Source: Pseudomonas sp. RIT288
GTDB taxonomy: Bacteria > Pseudomonadota > Gammaproteobacteria > Pseudomonadales > Pseudomonadaceae
NCBI RefSeq assembly: GCF_000631985.1
Contig: NZ_JFYN01000007.1
Location: forward strand, 62,001-126,000
Length of the DNA: 64,000 nucleotides
Direction of reading: 5' to 3'
Part shown: positions 52,538 to 61,268 of the stretch, one piece after another
How the letters are laid out: each line of letters starts with the position of its first letter
Position numbering within the stretch: the stretch's first letter is position 1
The notes under the pieces: model-generated
Seen by the model: the letters and a program-made list of their open reading frames with translations, nothing else
Databases searched by the model: none
Told to the model about the DNA's origin: nothing
Program-made: the position numbers and the translations under genes

Positions 52538-53023
52538 TCAGGCCAGAACGGGCAGGGCGCCCATCTTGCCGTGGCAATACACCAGCGGCCCGGTGTGCTG
52601 CTCCGGGACGATCAGATTCTTCACCGCGCCGACCATGATCGCGTGGTCGCCACCTTCGTATTCGCGCCACAACTCACACTCGATGATAGCCGTCGCGTTG
52701 GCCAGGATCGGGTTGCCCAGCTCGCTCAACGTCCACTCGATGCCTTGTGCCTTGTCCTTGCCTTTACGGGCGAAGGCGTAGGCTTCGCTCTGTTGGCCAC
52801 CGGACAGGACGTGGATCGCGAAGCGCTTGTTCTTGATCAGCACAGGGTAGGAGTCGGAACTGTAGTTGGGGCAGAACAGCACCAGCGCCGGGTCCATCGA
52901 CAGTGAACTGAAGGCGCTGGCGGTGAGGCCGACGATCTGGCCGTCATCGTCCAGCGTGGTGATAACAGTGACGCCGGACGGAAACGAGCCCATGACTTGT
53001 TTGTAGATGGCAGCATCGATCAT
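52538..53023 (-). CDS. Flavin reductase (RutF/HpaC-like)
   Basis: A 161-residue flavin:NAD(P)H reductase-like protein. The ATG at 53023 begins MIDAAIYKQVMGSFPSGVTVITTLDDDGQIVGLTASAFSSLSMDPALVLFC, the standard start of the family, and HAIMVGAVKNLIVPEQHTGPLVYCHGKMG ends the domain. It supplies FMNH2 to a two-component monooxygenase, most likely the LLM protein after it. It shares a 318-nt divergent region with the NCS1 permease. Confidence 0.9.
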   Translation of the reverse strand: MIDAAIYKQVMGSFPSGVTVITTLDDDGQIVGLTASAFSSLSMDPALVLFCPNYSSDSYPVLIKNKRFAIHVLSGGQQSEAYAFARKGKDKAQGIEWTLSELGNPILANATAIIECELWREYEGGDHAIMVGAVKNLIVPEQHTGPLVYCHGKMGALPVLA

Positions 53024-53074
53024 TGGACGGTCCTCGGGTGTTGTGACGCGATTTTTATGTATTTGTTGGTCTGA

Positions 53075-53084
53075 TGGTATACCA
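53075..53084. promoter_or_regulatory. GntR-like palindrome TGGTATACCA
   Basis: Perfect 10-bp palindrome 51 nt upstream of the flavin reductase start, in the divergent region 53024-53341 (otherwise without genes). Its shape fits FadR-type GntR half-sites. No GntR gene is in the window. Confidence 0.5.
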
Positions 53085-53253
53085 GTATTTTTTCTTTGCA
53101 AGGGCTTTTAGGCTGAACCGATAAACGTGGTGCTTTCGTCGGAAACTCAGCGTTTATTGGGCTTTAGGCTGGCCTGCAGGCCGCAGTATCAGTGAGGATG
53201 GCGGATCAGATCGCGCCGCAAACTACGGATCAGTCTTGTGAAATGTTTGGAAT

Positions 53254-53266
53254 ACCATAATATGGT
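53254..53266. promoter_or_regulatory. Second palindrome ACCATA-A-TATGGT
   Basis: Perfect 6-bp arms around one base, 75 nt before the permease ATG. It uses the same ATGGT/ACCAT half-sites as the site at 53075 but in the opposite arrangement, so one regulator could act on both divergent promoters. Confidence 0.45.
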
Positions 53267-53341
53267 CTGCATCTGAGGGGCGGCCACAGAGTCCCCCCGG
53301 TTTGGCTTCATACAAAGATAAGAACAGACAAACTCGAGTTC

Positions 53342-54754
53342 ATGCATATGTCCCAGATGTCCTGGCAAGATCCGTTGATCGAGAATCACACGGTCGACTA
53401 CGTCCCACTCGCGGAACGCCACGGGAAGGCCCGCGACCTTTTCACCTTATGGTTCAGCACCAACATCGCGCCACTGCCCATCGTCACCGGCGCCATGGTG
53501 GTTCAGGTGTTCCATCTCGACTTGCTCTGGGGGCTGCTGGCCATTGCGCTGGGGCACCTGATCGGCGGGGTGGTGATCGCTCTGGCGTCGGCGCAAGGTC
53601 CGCGCATGGGCATTCCGCAAATGGTTCAGAGTCGTGGCCAATTCGGGCGTTACGGCGCACTGCTGATCGTGTTCTTCGCGGCGCTGATCTACATCGGTTT
53701 TTTCATTTCCAACATCGTGCTTGCCGGTAAATCGATTGTCGGCATCGCACCGTCGGTACCGGCACCGCTGAGCATTCTGATCGGCGCACTGGCGGCCACG
53801 GCGATTGGCGTGATCGGCTACAACTTCATCCACACGCTGAACCGCATCGGCACCTGGGTGATGGGCAGTGCGTTGCTCGCCGGTTTCATCTACATCTTCG
53901 CCCACGACTTGCCGGTGGACTTCCTGACGCGCGGCAGCTTCAACCTGTCGGGCTGGCTGGCGACGGTGTCGCTGGGAATCATCTGGCAGATCAGCTTCTC
54001 GCCGTACGTGTCCGATTATTCGCGTTACCTGCCGGCGGATATCGGCATCGCCAAACCGTTCTGGGCCACTTATCTGGGCGCGACGCTGGGGACGATTCTG
54101 TCGTTCAGCTTTGGCGCCGTGGCGGTGCTGGCGACCCCGGAAGGCACCGAGGCGATGGCGGCGGTCAGGCAGTCCACCGGGTGGCTGGGGCCGATTCTGA
54201 TGGTGCTGTTTTTGCTCAACATCATCAGCCATAACGCGCTGAATCTGTATGGCGCGGTGCTGTCGATCATCACCTCGATCCAGACATTCGCCAGTCAATG
54301 GACGCCGAGCATCAAGGTGCGTGTGCTGTTGTCGAGCGTGGTGCTGGCAGGTTGCTGCGTGGTGGCGCTGGGTGCCTCGGCAGATTTCATTTCGCAGTTC
54401 ATCGGACTGATTCTGGCGTTGCTGCTGGTACTGGTGCCGTGGGCGTCGATCAATCTGATCGACTTCTACCTGATCAAGCGCGGCGCGTATGACATCAGCT
54501 CGATTTTCCGCGCGGACGGCGGCATTTACGGGCGCTTCAATCTGCACGCGATCATTGCCTACTTCATCGGGATCATTGTGCAACTGCCGTTCGCCAATAC
54601 ATCGCTGTACGTCGGGCCGTACGCCAATCTGGTCGACGGCGCCGATCTGTCGTGGCTGTTCGGCCTGGTGGTGACGGTGCCGTTGTATTACTGCCTCGCC
54701 ACACGCGGGCAGACCCGGCAGAGCAGGGCGGCGCGGTTGAGTTATACCGACTGA
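53342..54754 (+). CDS. NCS1 family cytosine/purine permease
   Basis: A 470-residue inner-membrane importer with about twelve hydrophobic segments, of the nucleobase:cation symporter-1 family (CodB/PurP-like). Text: WFSTNIAPLPIVTGAMV at the start, GPRMGIPQMVQSRGQFGRYGALLIVFFAALIYIGFF, FSPYVSDYSRYLP, NIISHNALNLYGAVLSIITSIQTF and PWASINLIDFYLIKRG. Likely imports a pyrimidine, hydantoin or related heterocycle. Divergent from the flavin reductase/LLM pair, which may metabolise the imported compound. Confidence 0.9.
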   Translation: MHMSQMSWQDPLIENHTVDYVPLAERHGKARDLFTLWFSTNIAPLPIVTGAMVVQVFHLDLLWGLLAIALGHLIGGVVIALASAQGPRMGIPQMVQSRGQFGRYGALLIVFFAALIYIGFFISNIVLAGKSIVGIAPSVPAPLSILIGALAATAIGVIGYNFIHTLNRIGTWVMGSALLAGFIYIFAHDLPVDFLTRGSFNLSGWLATVSLGIIWQISFSPYVSDYSRYLPADIGIAKPFWATYLGATLGTILSFSFGAVAVLATPEGTEAMAAVRQSTGWLGPILMVLFLLNIISHNALNLYGAVLSIITSIQTFASQWTPSIKVRVLLSSVVLAGCCVVALGASADFISQFIGLILALLLVLVPWASINLIDFYLIKRGAYDISSIFRADGGIYGRFNLHAIIAYFIGIIVQLPFANTSLYVGPYANLVDGADLSWLFGLVVTVPLYYCLATRGQTRQSRAARLSYTD

Positions 54755-54772
54755 CTGATCATCAATAAAACC

Positions 54773-54880
54773 GTGGCGAGGGAGCTTGCTCCCGCTGGAC
54801 TGCGGCAGCAGGCCTCTGCTTTTTTGAATCGAAGAGCGAGGTCCGCTGCGCGGCCCGGCGGGAGCAAGCTCCCTTGCCAC
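54773..54880. repeat. Palindromic repeat of a third family
   Basis: Inverted repeat GTGGCGAGGGAGCTTGCTCCCGC (54773-54795) / GCGGGAGCAAGCTCCCTTGCCAC (54858-54880), with one mismatch, around a 62-nt spacer. This is the other common intergenic repeat of fluorescent pseudomonads. The rest of the gap to 55102 holds no gene. Confidence 0.88.
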
Positions 54881-55102
54881 AAGTGATGTTCGCCAAGCCC
54901 TTGTGCATTCCAGTGGTCATTCAAATTGGCCATTTCGATCCCCTTTTGGCCCATCCCCCACTGTGCCGCGACCGCGCGGTCGGCAAGAATCAAAGTCATA
55001 ACGAAACGCTGGACTTTGCTTGCCCTTGGCTACCTTTACAGCCGCTGCCGTGTACAGAACATAAAAACCATCGATCTCACGTCGCAATCCGGGGAAACAA
55101 CC

Positions 55103-56203
55103 ATGGTCACGATGAAACGCATTCTGGGTGCCACCGTGTGTGGGCTGACGCTGCTGGCCAGCGCGGTACACGCCGAACAGCGCGAGCTGCGGGTGTACAA
55201 CTGGGCGGATTACATTCTGCCGTCGGTGCCCAAGGATTTCGCCGCAAAGACCGGCATCAAAGTGACCTGGGACACCTTCGACACCAATGAATCGCTGGAA
55301 GCCAAGTTGCTCACCGGCAACTCCGGCTACGACCTGGTAGTACCGTCGAACCAGTTCATCGACACCCAGATCAAGGCCGGGGTGTTCCAGAAACTCGACA
55401 AGTCGAAACTGCCGAACTGGAGTCATCAGGATCCGGCGCTGCTCAAACTGCTCGACGCCAACGACCCCGGTAACCAGTACGGCGTGCCCTACATGTACGG
55501 CACGGTACTGATCGGTTTCAACCCGGCCAAAGTCAAGGCAGCGCTCGGCGACAACGCGCCGGTCGACAGCTGGGATCTGGTGTTCAAGCCGGAGAACATG
55601 GAGAAGCTCAAATCCTGCGGCGTAGCGATGCTCGATTCGCCGTCGGAAATTCTGCCGCTGGCCCTGCATTACCTCGGCCTCGACCCGAACAGCCAGAATC
55701 CGGCCGACTATGAAAAGGCCAAGGACCTGATGCTGAAGATTCGTCCGTACGTGACCTACTTCAACTCGGCCAAGTACATGACCGACATCGCCAATGGCGA
55801 CATCTGCGTGGCCATCGGTTACTCCGGCAGCTTCTATCAGTTTGGCAACCGTGCGAAAGAAGCGGGCAACGGTGTGGTGGTCGACTGGCGTTTGCCGAAG
55901 GAAGGCGCGCCGATCTGGTTCGATACCTTCGCCATTCCGAAGAGCGCGAAGAATGTCGAAGAGGCCCACGAATTCCTCAACACCTTGCTCGATCCGAAAG
56001 TCATTGCGCCGATCAGCGACTTCCTTGGTTATCCGAACGTGAACAAGGACTCGATGCCGCTGGTGAACAAAGACATCACCGGCAACCCGAACCTGACGCC
56101 AACGCCTGAAGCCCTGAAAACCCTCTACGTCGTCCAGCCACTACCGCAGAAACTCGAACGCGTGCGCACTCGAGTGTGGACCAGCATCAAGTCCGACAAG
56201 TAA
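55103..56203 (+). CDS. Polyamine ABC transporter substrate-binding protein (PotF/SpuD-like)
   Basis: A 366-residue periplasmic binding protein. The ATG at 55103 follows GGGGAAACA and yields a signal peptide (MVTMKRILGATVCGLTLLASAVHA, then EQ). The mature part starts RELRVYNWADYILPSVPKDFAAKTGIKVTWDTFDTNESLEAKLLTGNSGYDLVVPSN, the PotF/PotD signature for putrescine or spermidine. DTFAIPKSAKNVEEAHEFLNTLLDP and TPTPEALKTLYVVQPL complete it. No ATPase or permease genes are adjacent, so it is an orphan or extra binding protein that could serve a distant transporter. Confidence 0.9.
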   Translation: MVTMKRILGATVCGLTLLASAVHAEQRELRVYNWADYILPSVPKDFAAKTGIKVTWDTFDTNESLEAKLLTGNSGYDLVVPSNQFIDTQIKAGVFQKLDKSKLPNWSHQDPALLKLLDANDPGNQYGVPYMYGTVLIGFNPAKVKAALGDNAPVDSWDLVFKPENMEKLKSCGVAMLDSPSEILPLALHYLGLDPNSQNPADYEKAKDLMLKIRPYVTYFNSAKYMTDIANGDICVAIGYSGSFYQFGNRAKEAGNGVVVDWRLPKEGAPIWFDTFAIPKSAKNVEEAHEFLNTLLDPKVIAPISDFLGYPNVNKDSMPLVNKDITGNPNLTPTPEALKTLYVVQPLPQKLERVRTRVWTSIKSDK

Positions 56204-56213
56204 CCGCACCCCC

Positions 56214-56301
56214 CTGTAGGAGCTGCCGAAGGCTGCGATCTGTTGATCTTGTTTTTCAGGATGCAAAGTCAAAAGATCGCAGCCTGCGGCCGCTCCTACA
56301 G
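56214..56301. repeat. REP-type palindrome, copy 4 (diverged)
   Basis: Same family as at 5677 but with several changes in the arms (GCCGAAGG, GATCTGTTGA, GGCCGCTCC). It lies between the convergent PotF-like and TerC genes. Confidence 0.85.
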
Positions 56302-57273
56302 GGATTGGGTTTGGTCTTCCTTGCGGGTGACGATCAGACTCAACACCACCGACCCCAGAATCACCCCGCCGACCACCGCCAGCGACCACTCCACCGGCAT
56401 GTGAAACCACGGCATCAGCGTCATCTTGCCGCCGATGAATACCAGCACGATCGCCAGTCCGTACTTGAGTAGATGAAAGCGGTCGGCCATGTCTGCCAGC
56501 AGGAAGTACAGCGCCCGCAGGCCCATGATCGCGAAGATGTTCGAAGTGAAGACAATGAACGGATCGGTGGTGACTGCGAAGATCGCCGGGATGCTATCGA
56601 CCGCAAACATCAGGTCGCTGGCCTCGATCAGCACCAATACCAGGAACATCGGCGTGGCCCAGCGCACGCCGTTCTGCAGCACGAAAAAGCGCTCGCCGTG
56701 AAATCCCTGAGTGATCCGCATGTGCCCGCGCACCCAGCGCAGCAGCGGGTTTTTGTCGAGGTCCGGTTGCTGCTCGGCGAACATCAGCATCTTGATCCCG
56801 GTGATGATCAGGAACACCCCGAAGGCATACAACAACCACTCGAACTGCGACACTAGCCACACCCCGGCGAAGATCATCGCCGCGCGCATCACGATCGCCC
56901 CGAGTACGCCGTACAGCAGCACCCGGCGCTGTAATTCCGGTGGCACGGCGAAGTAGCTGAAGATCATCACGAAGACGAACATGTTGTCGATCGACAGTGA
57001 CTGCTCGATCAGATAACCGGTGAGGAACTCCAGCGTCTTGCGTTGGGCAATTTCGGCGCCGAACTCGCCGTGCAAATACCACCAGAGCAATCCGGCGAAC
57101 GCCATGGCCAGTGCGCACCAGGCGATCACCCAACAGGACGCTTCCCGCACTGAAACACGGTGCGCCTTGCGTCCGCCGAAGACGAACAGGTCCAGTGCAA
57201 GCATGGCGAGAACGAAGACGATAAACGCGCCCCACATCCATGGTTCGCCGATATTGATGTTGGTGGTTGGCAT
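56296..57273 (-). CDS. TerC/Alx family membrane protein
   Basis: A 325-residue inner-membrane protein with about nine hydrophobic segments. Signature text: GAFIVFVLAMLALDLFVFGGRKAHRVSVREA, LTGYLIEQSLSIDNMFVFVMIFSYFAVP, VLVLIEASDLMFAVDSIPAIFAVTTDPFIVFTSNIFAIMGLRALYF. The paired acidic residues in SIDN and SDLMFAVDS bind metal. E. coli Alx exports Mn2+; TerC members relate to tellurite resistance. The start is at ATG 57273. I looked upstream for a yybP-ykoY Mn riboswitch and saw none. Confidence 0.9.
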   Translation of the reverse strand: MPTTNINIGEPWMWGAFIVFVLAMLALDLFVFGGRKAHRVSVREASCWVIAWCALAMAFAGLLWWYLHGEFGAEIAQRKTLEFLTGYLIEQSLSIDNMFVFVMIFSYFAVPPELQRRVLLYGVLGAIVMRAAMIFAGVWLVSQFEWLLYAFGVFLIITGIKMLMFAEQQPDLDKNPLLRWVRGHMRITQGFHGERFFVLQNGVRWATPMFLVLVLIEASDLMFAVDSIPAIFAVTTDPFIVFTSNIFAIMGLRALYFLLADMADRFHLLKYGLAIVLVFIGGKMTLMPWFHMPVEWSLAVVGGVILGSVVLSLIVTRKEDQTQSL

Positions 57274-57420
57274 GGCTGGCTCCCTGGCTTTTATTGAATT
57301 AGGGTCAGGCAGGGCCATGCTATCGGCGATTTTGGTTGTAAGAAAAATCGCTTATTTCTGAGAGACAGTTCGGGAATAACGAAGTGTCGCGATCAGGGAG
57401 GGGGGCAGCCACGACGGGCA

Positions 57421-57442
57421 TTGAGACCTTTTGCGGTCTCAA
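57421..57442. terminator. Stem-loop after the amidase gene
   Basis: TTGAGACC / GGTCTCAA, perfect 8-bp arms with a 6-nt loop, 15 nt beyond the amidase stop (minus strand). No U-run follows, so terminator function is likely but not certain. The rest of the 57274-57456 gap shows no gene. Confidence 0.5.
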
Positions 57443-57456
57443 CCCCGCCGTTCCGA

Positions 57457-59169
57457 TTACTTGCCGGCAGTCAACGCCGGAGTACGCGGCGGCACCTGAC
57501 GCTTCGAACCGGTGGCTTCAAACGCCGAGGCCAGACGCAACAGGTTTGAGTCATCGTAGGCGCGACCGGCGAAGGTCAGGCCAACCGGCATGCCGATGTC
57601 GGCCATGATCCCCATCGGTACGGTGACAGTCGGCACGCCGAGGTGCCGGATCGCCAGGTTGCCGTTGGCGACCCAGATGCCATTGCTCCAGGCGATGTCT
57701 GCCGATTCCGGATTGATATCGGCATCTGCCGGGCCGACGTCGGCGTTGGTCGGGAACAGCACCGCGTCGAGTTTCAGCGTATCCATCCAGTCTTCGAGGT
57801 CGAGCTTGCGGGTCTTTTCCAGGCCGCGCAGGCCGTCCGGCAGGGTCGGGATCTGATCCCACGGGGTGATGCCGCGCTCGGCCATGCGCACGTATTCGTC
57901 CATGCCGGCGGCCAGATCACCTTCACGGTTGGGCAGGGTGCCCGGGTCGTGCGGGAAGATCTTCGGCCCGTCGACGTCGGCCAGTCGATTGAGCTTCGGA
58001 TCGCCGTTGGCGCGCAGGAAATCGTCGAAGGCCCAGGCCGACAGATCCCACAGTTCGTGGTGCAGAAATTCCTTGGAGACGATGCCGCGATTGAACACGG
58101 TCGGTGCGCCGGGGCGGTCGCCCTCGCAGTTGGAGACCAGCGGGAAATCCACTTCGATGACTTCGGCGCCGGCCGCTTCCAGAGCGGCGCGGGCCTGTTT
58201 CCACAAATCGACCACCGAGGGGCGGGTGTTGATGCGCTGCCCGGTCGGGCCGCCGATACCCGGTGCTTCACTGGTGCCGGCTGCGGGGTCGGCGTTGATG
58301 TACATCTTCGGCACACCGAGGCGTTTGCCGGCCAGTGCATTGGGTTTCGCAGCCAGTTCGGCGTAGGAGGCCGGGCGCACCGAGGCAACGCTCGGGATCG
58401 GTACCCACGGCTGCAGGCGCCACAGATCGCCACGGGTGTCGGGGTCTTCGGCAACCACCACGTCGAGCACTTCGAGCAGGTCGGCCATGGTGCGGGCGTA
58501 CGGCACCACCACGTCCATGGTCGGCGTCAGCGGCCAGTTGCCGCGCACCGAAATTACCCCGCGCGACGGCGTGTAGGCGCACAAACCGTTGTTCGACGCC
58601 GGGCCGCGACCGCTTGACCAGGTCTCCTCTGCCAGACCGAAGGCCGAGAAGCTCGCGGCGGTGGCGGTGCCGGCACCGTTGGACGAGCCGGAAGCAAACG
58701 GTGCAGTCAGATAAGCAGCGTTGTACGGGCTCTCGGCGCGACCATAGACGCCGCGCTGCATGCCGCCATTGGCCATCGGCGGCATGTTGGTCTTGCCCAG
58801 ACAGATGGCCCCGGCAGCGCGCAGGCGTTCGATGGTGAAGGCGTCGCGATGCGCCACCAGATCGGCGAAGGCCGGGCTGCCCGAGGCGGCGGTCAGACCC
58901 TTGACCAGATAGCTGTCCTTGGCGGTGTAAGGGATACCATCGAGCGGGCCGAGGGTTTCGCCCTTGGCCCGGCGCGCGTCGGACGCCTGCGCTTCGGCCA
59001 GTGCTTGGGGATTGCGCACCACCACGGCATTCAATGCGGTGGCGGTGTTCGGGCCGTCGTAGGCGTCGATCCGGGCCAGATAGGCCTGCACCAGTTCAAC
59101 CGCGGTGGTCTGGCCGGCGTCGAGCGCCGCGCGTAATTGAGCAATGGAGACTTCAGTGACTTCGATCAT
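57457..59169 (-). CDS. Amidase (amidase signature family)
   Basis: A 570-residue hydrolase of the amidase signature family, splitting a C-N amide bond. The catalytic set is present in changed form: Lys84 (GIPYTAKDSY), cis-Ser163 in ASGSSNGAGT and nucleophile Ser186 in TWSSGRGPASNNG, in place of the usual GGS-S-GGS and D-T-GGS-I-R texts. The start is taken at 59169 (MIEVTEVSIAQLRAAL); an ATG at 59208 is in frame. Substrate unknown. It is divergent in position from the AraC gene (both on the minus strand, AraC upstream), so AraC may control it. Confidence 0.88.
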   Translation of the reverse strand: MIEVTEVSIAQLRAALDAGQTTAVELVQAYLARIDAYDGPNTATALNAVVVRNPQALAEAQASDARRAKGETLGPLDGIPYTAKDSYLVKGLTAASGSPAFADLVAHRDAFTIERLRAAGAICLGKTNMPPMANGGMQRGVYGRAESPYNAAYLTAPFASGSSNGAGTATAASFSAFGLAEETWSSGRGPASNNGLCAYTPSRGVISVRGNWPLTPTMDVVVPYARTMADLLEVLDVVVAEDPDTRGDLWRLQPWVPIPSVASVRPASYAELAAKPNALAGKRLGVPKMYINADPAAGTSEAPGIGGPTGQRINTRPSVVDLWKQARAALEAAGAEVIEVDFPLVSNCEGDRPGAPTVFNRGIVSKEFLHHELWDLSAWAFDDFLRANGDPKLNRLADVDGPKIFPHDPGTLPNREGDLAAGMDEYVRMAERGITPWDQIPTLPDGLRGLEKTRKLDLEDWMDTLKLDAVLFPTNADVGPADADINPESADIAWSNGIWVANGNLAIRHLGVPTVTVPMGIMADIGMPVGLTFAGRAYDDSNLLRLASAFEATGSKRQVPPRTPALTAGK

Positions 59170-59308
59170 GCTGTTACCGCCGACAGGTTCGCTAAAGGGG
59201 TGGGTCATTATGGTTATCGTCGAAACGTGTGAAGAATTACCGATGGGCGAAACTCTACCCTGAACTTAGTCGAATGGCATGTTCTAATTCGATAAATATC
59301 GACAAAAT

Positions 59309-60097
59309 TCAACGAAAAAACTCGCCCGGGGTCTCGCCAAACTGTTGCCGGAATGCCGCGATGAACGCCGAGGTCGAGTCATAACCGCAGGCCAGAGCCA
59401 CGTCGGTGACCCGTTCGCCGCGTTCCAGCGGGGTCAGCGCACCCAACAGACGCAAGCGCTGGCGCCAGGCGCGGAAGGTCAGCCCGGTGTCGCGTAGAAA
59501 CAGGCGGCTGAGGGTTTTCTCGGTGACACCGAATTTTTCGCTCCAGTGCTGCAGAGTCGTCTGCTGTTCCGGATGTTGCTCCAGGCTTTGATAGATCTGC
59601 CGCAGACGGCTGTCCTGCGGCAGCGGCAGCATCAGGTCGATCTGCGGCGCGTCGGCCAATTGATCGAGGATCACCTGGGCCAACCGGCCATGCGCGCCGC
59701 TCTCGTTGTATTCCACCGGAACCAGACTGAACGCGCGGATCAGCTCGCGCAACAGGTCGCTGACGCCCAGCACATGACAGCGCTCAAGCGCCCAGCCGGC
59801 CACGCTGCAATCGATATACAAACTGCGCATTTCGGTGTGTGGCGAGCTGAACACTCGGTGCGGCACGCCCGCCGGAATCCACACTGCGCGCTCCGGTGGC
59901 GCGACGAAACGTCCGGCGCTGGTCTGTACTTCGAGCACGCCTTGAATCGCGTACGACAATTGCACCCACGGGTGGCTGTGACGCCGGGTCAGTGCGCGAT
60001 TGGGCAGCGATTCGGTGCGCCCGTACAGCGGACGCGGCAGGCTGGGTAGCCCGGGAATGCTGCGCCGGAAGCTTTTCTCATGTCCTTTGGGCGGCAT
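59309..60097 (-). CDS. AraC family regulator
   Basis: A 262-residue AraC regulator. The N-terminal cupin sensor shows SHPWVQLSYAIQGVLEVQTSAGRFVAPPERAVWIPAGVPHRVFSSPHTEMRSLYID. The C-terminal HTH pair shows LQHWSEKFGVTEKTLSRLFLRDTGLTFRAWRQRLRLLGAL and VTDVALACGYDSTSAFIAAFRQQFGETPGEFFR. The start at 60097 is the first ATG before the conserved part. It is divergent from the bile-acid symporter-like gene at 60170 (72 nt between), which is its most likely target; the amidase lies downstream. Confidence 0.88.
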   Translation of the reverse strand: MPPKGHEKSFRRSIPGLPSLPRPLYGRTESLPNRALTRRHSHPWVQLSYAIQGVLEVQTSAGRFVAPPERAVWIPAGVPHRVFSSPHTEMRSLYIDCSVAGWALERCHVLGVSDLLRELIRAFSLVPVEYNESGAHGRLAQVILDQLADAPQIDLMLPLPQDSRLRQIYQSLEQHPEQQTTLQHWSEKFGVTEKTLSRLFLRDTGLTFRAWRQRLRLLGALTPLERGERVTDVALACGYDSTSAFIAAFRQQFGETPGEFFR

Positions 60098-60169
60098 CTG
60101 TTGGCTCTTCGGCGTTAGTCGGTAATTTCTACTCACGTTAGAGTCGCAATCACGTACTGGCAACCCCGG

Positions 60170-61180
60170 ATGAGCAAACCCATGACCCGCCCAAGATTCC
60201 TGCCCGATAACTTCACCCTGACCCTGATCGGCGTCGTGCTGCTGGCCAGTTTTCTGCCGGCCAGCGGGCAGGTCGCGGTCGGGTTCGGCTGGCTGACCAA
60301 CATCGCCATCGCGCTGCTGTTCTTCCTCCACGGCGCCAAACTGTCGCGTGAATCGATCATCGCCGGCGCCGGGCACTGGCGCCTGCACCTGTTGGTGTTC
60401 GGCCTGACCTTTGTGCTGTTCCCGATCCTTGGGCTGGCGCTGAAACCGCTGCTGTCGCCGCTGATTGGCGACAAGCTGTACATGGGCATGCTGTATCTCT
60501 GCGCGCTGCCGGCCACCGTGCAGTCGGCGATTGCCTTCACCTCGCTGGCCCGAGGCAATATCCCGGCGGCGATCTGCAGTGCGGCGGCGTCGAGTCTGTT
60601 CGGGATTTTCCTCACGCCGTTGCTGGTGACGCTGCTGTTGGATGTGCACGGTGACGGCGGTTCGACCCTCGATGCGATTGTGAAGATCAGTGTGCAATTG
60701 CTGCTGCCGTTCATTGCCGGACAGATCGCTCGGCGCTGGATCGGCGCGTGGGTGGGGCGCAACAAGAACTGGTTGAAGTTTGTCGATCAGGGTTCGATTC
60801 TGCTGGTGGTGTACGGCGCGTTCAGCGAGGCGGTCAACGAGAGCATCTGGCATCAGATTCCAGTCGTTGATCTGCTGGGGCTGGTGGTGGTCTGCTGCAT
60901 CCTGCTGGCGCTGGTGCTGTTGGCGTCGACCTTGCTCGGTAAGGCGTTTGGCTTCAGCCAGGAAGACCGCATTACCATTCTGTTCTGCGGCTCGAAGAAG
61001 AGCCTGGCCACCGGCGTGCCGATGGCGCAGGTGCTGTTTGCAGGCGGCACGATTGGCGTGTTGATCTTGCCGCTGATGCTGTTCCATCAGATTCAATTGA
61101 TGGTCTGTGCGGTGCTGGCGCAGCGTTATGCCAAGCGTCCGGAATCGGTGCCGGAGTTGATGGCGCAGGTAGATCCATAA
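60170..61180 (+). CDS. Bile acid:sodium symporter family protein (YfeH-like)
   Basis: A 336-residue inner-membrane protein with about ten hydrophobic segments, of the bacterial SBF-like group. Text: FLPDNFTLTLIGVVLLASFLPA, NIAIALLFFLHGAKLSRESIIAGAGHWRLHLLVFGLTFVLFPILGL, LYLCALPATVQSAIAFTSLARGNIPAAICSAAASSLFGIFLTPLLV and CGSKKSLATGVPMAQVLF, all typical. Likely imports an organic acid with Na+. The ATG at 60182 is an alternative start. Divergent from the AraC regulator. Confidence 0.9.
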   Translation: MSKPMTRPRFLPDNFTLTLIGVVLLASFLPASGQVAVGFGWLTNIAIALLFFLHGAKLSRESIIAGAGHWRLHLLVFGLTFVLFPILGLALKPLLSPLIGDKLYMGMLYLCALPATVQSAIAFTSLARGNIPAAICSAAASSLFGIFLTPLLVTLLLDVHGDGGSTLDAIVKISVQLLLPFIAGQIARRWIGAWVGRNKNWLKFVDQGSILLVVYGAFSEAVNESIWHQIPVVDLLGLVVVCCILLALVLLASTLLGKAFGFSQEDRITILFCGSKKSLATGVPMAQVLFAGGTIGVLILPLMLFHQIQLMVCAVLAQRYAKRPESVPELMAQVDP

Positions 61181-61192
61181 ACACCGCATTCC

Positions 61193-61260
61193 CTGTAGGA
61201 GCTGCCGCAGGCTGCGATCTTTTGATCTTGAAAGATCGCAGCCTGCGGCAGCTCCTACAG
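61193..61260. repeat. REP-type palindrome, copy 5 (short loop)
   Basis: Both arms of the 5677 family with almost no spacer. Lies between the convergent symporter and PLDc_N genes. Confidence 0.92.
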
Positions 61261-61268
61261 GGGATGTG

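Noticed and set aside
54881..55102. Sigma-54 promoter before the PotF-like gene (TGGACTTTGCTTGC)
   Set aside because: The GG-GC spacing is one base short of the consensus.
57274..57456. yybP-ykoY manganese riboswitch upstream of TerC/Alx
   Set aside because: No matching conserved loop sequences could be found.
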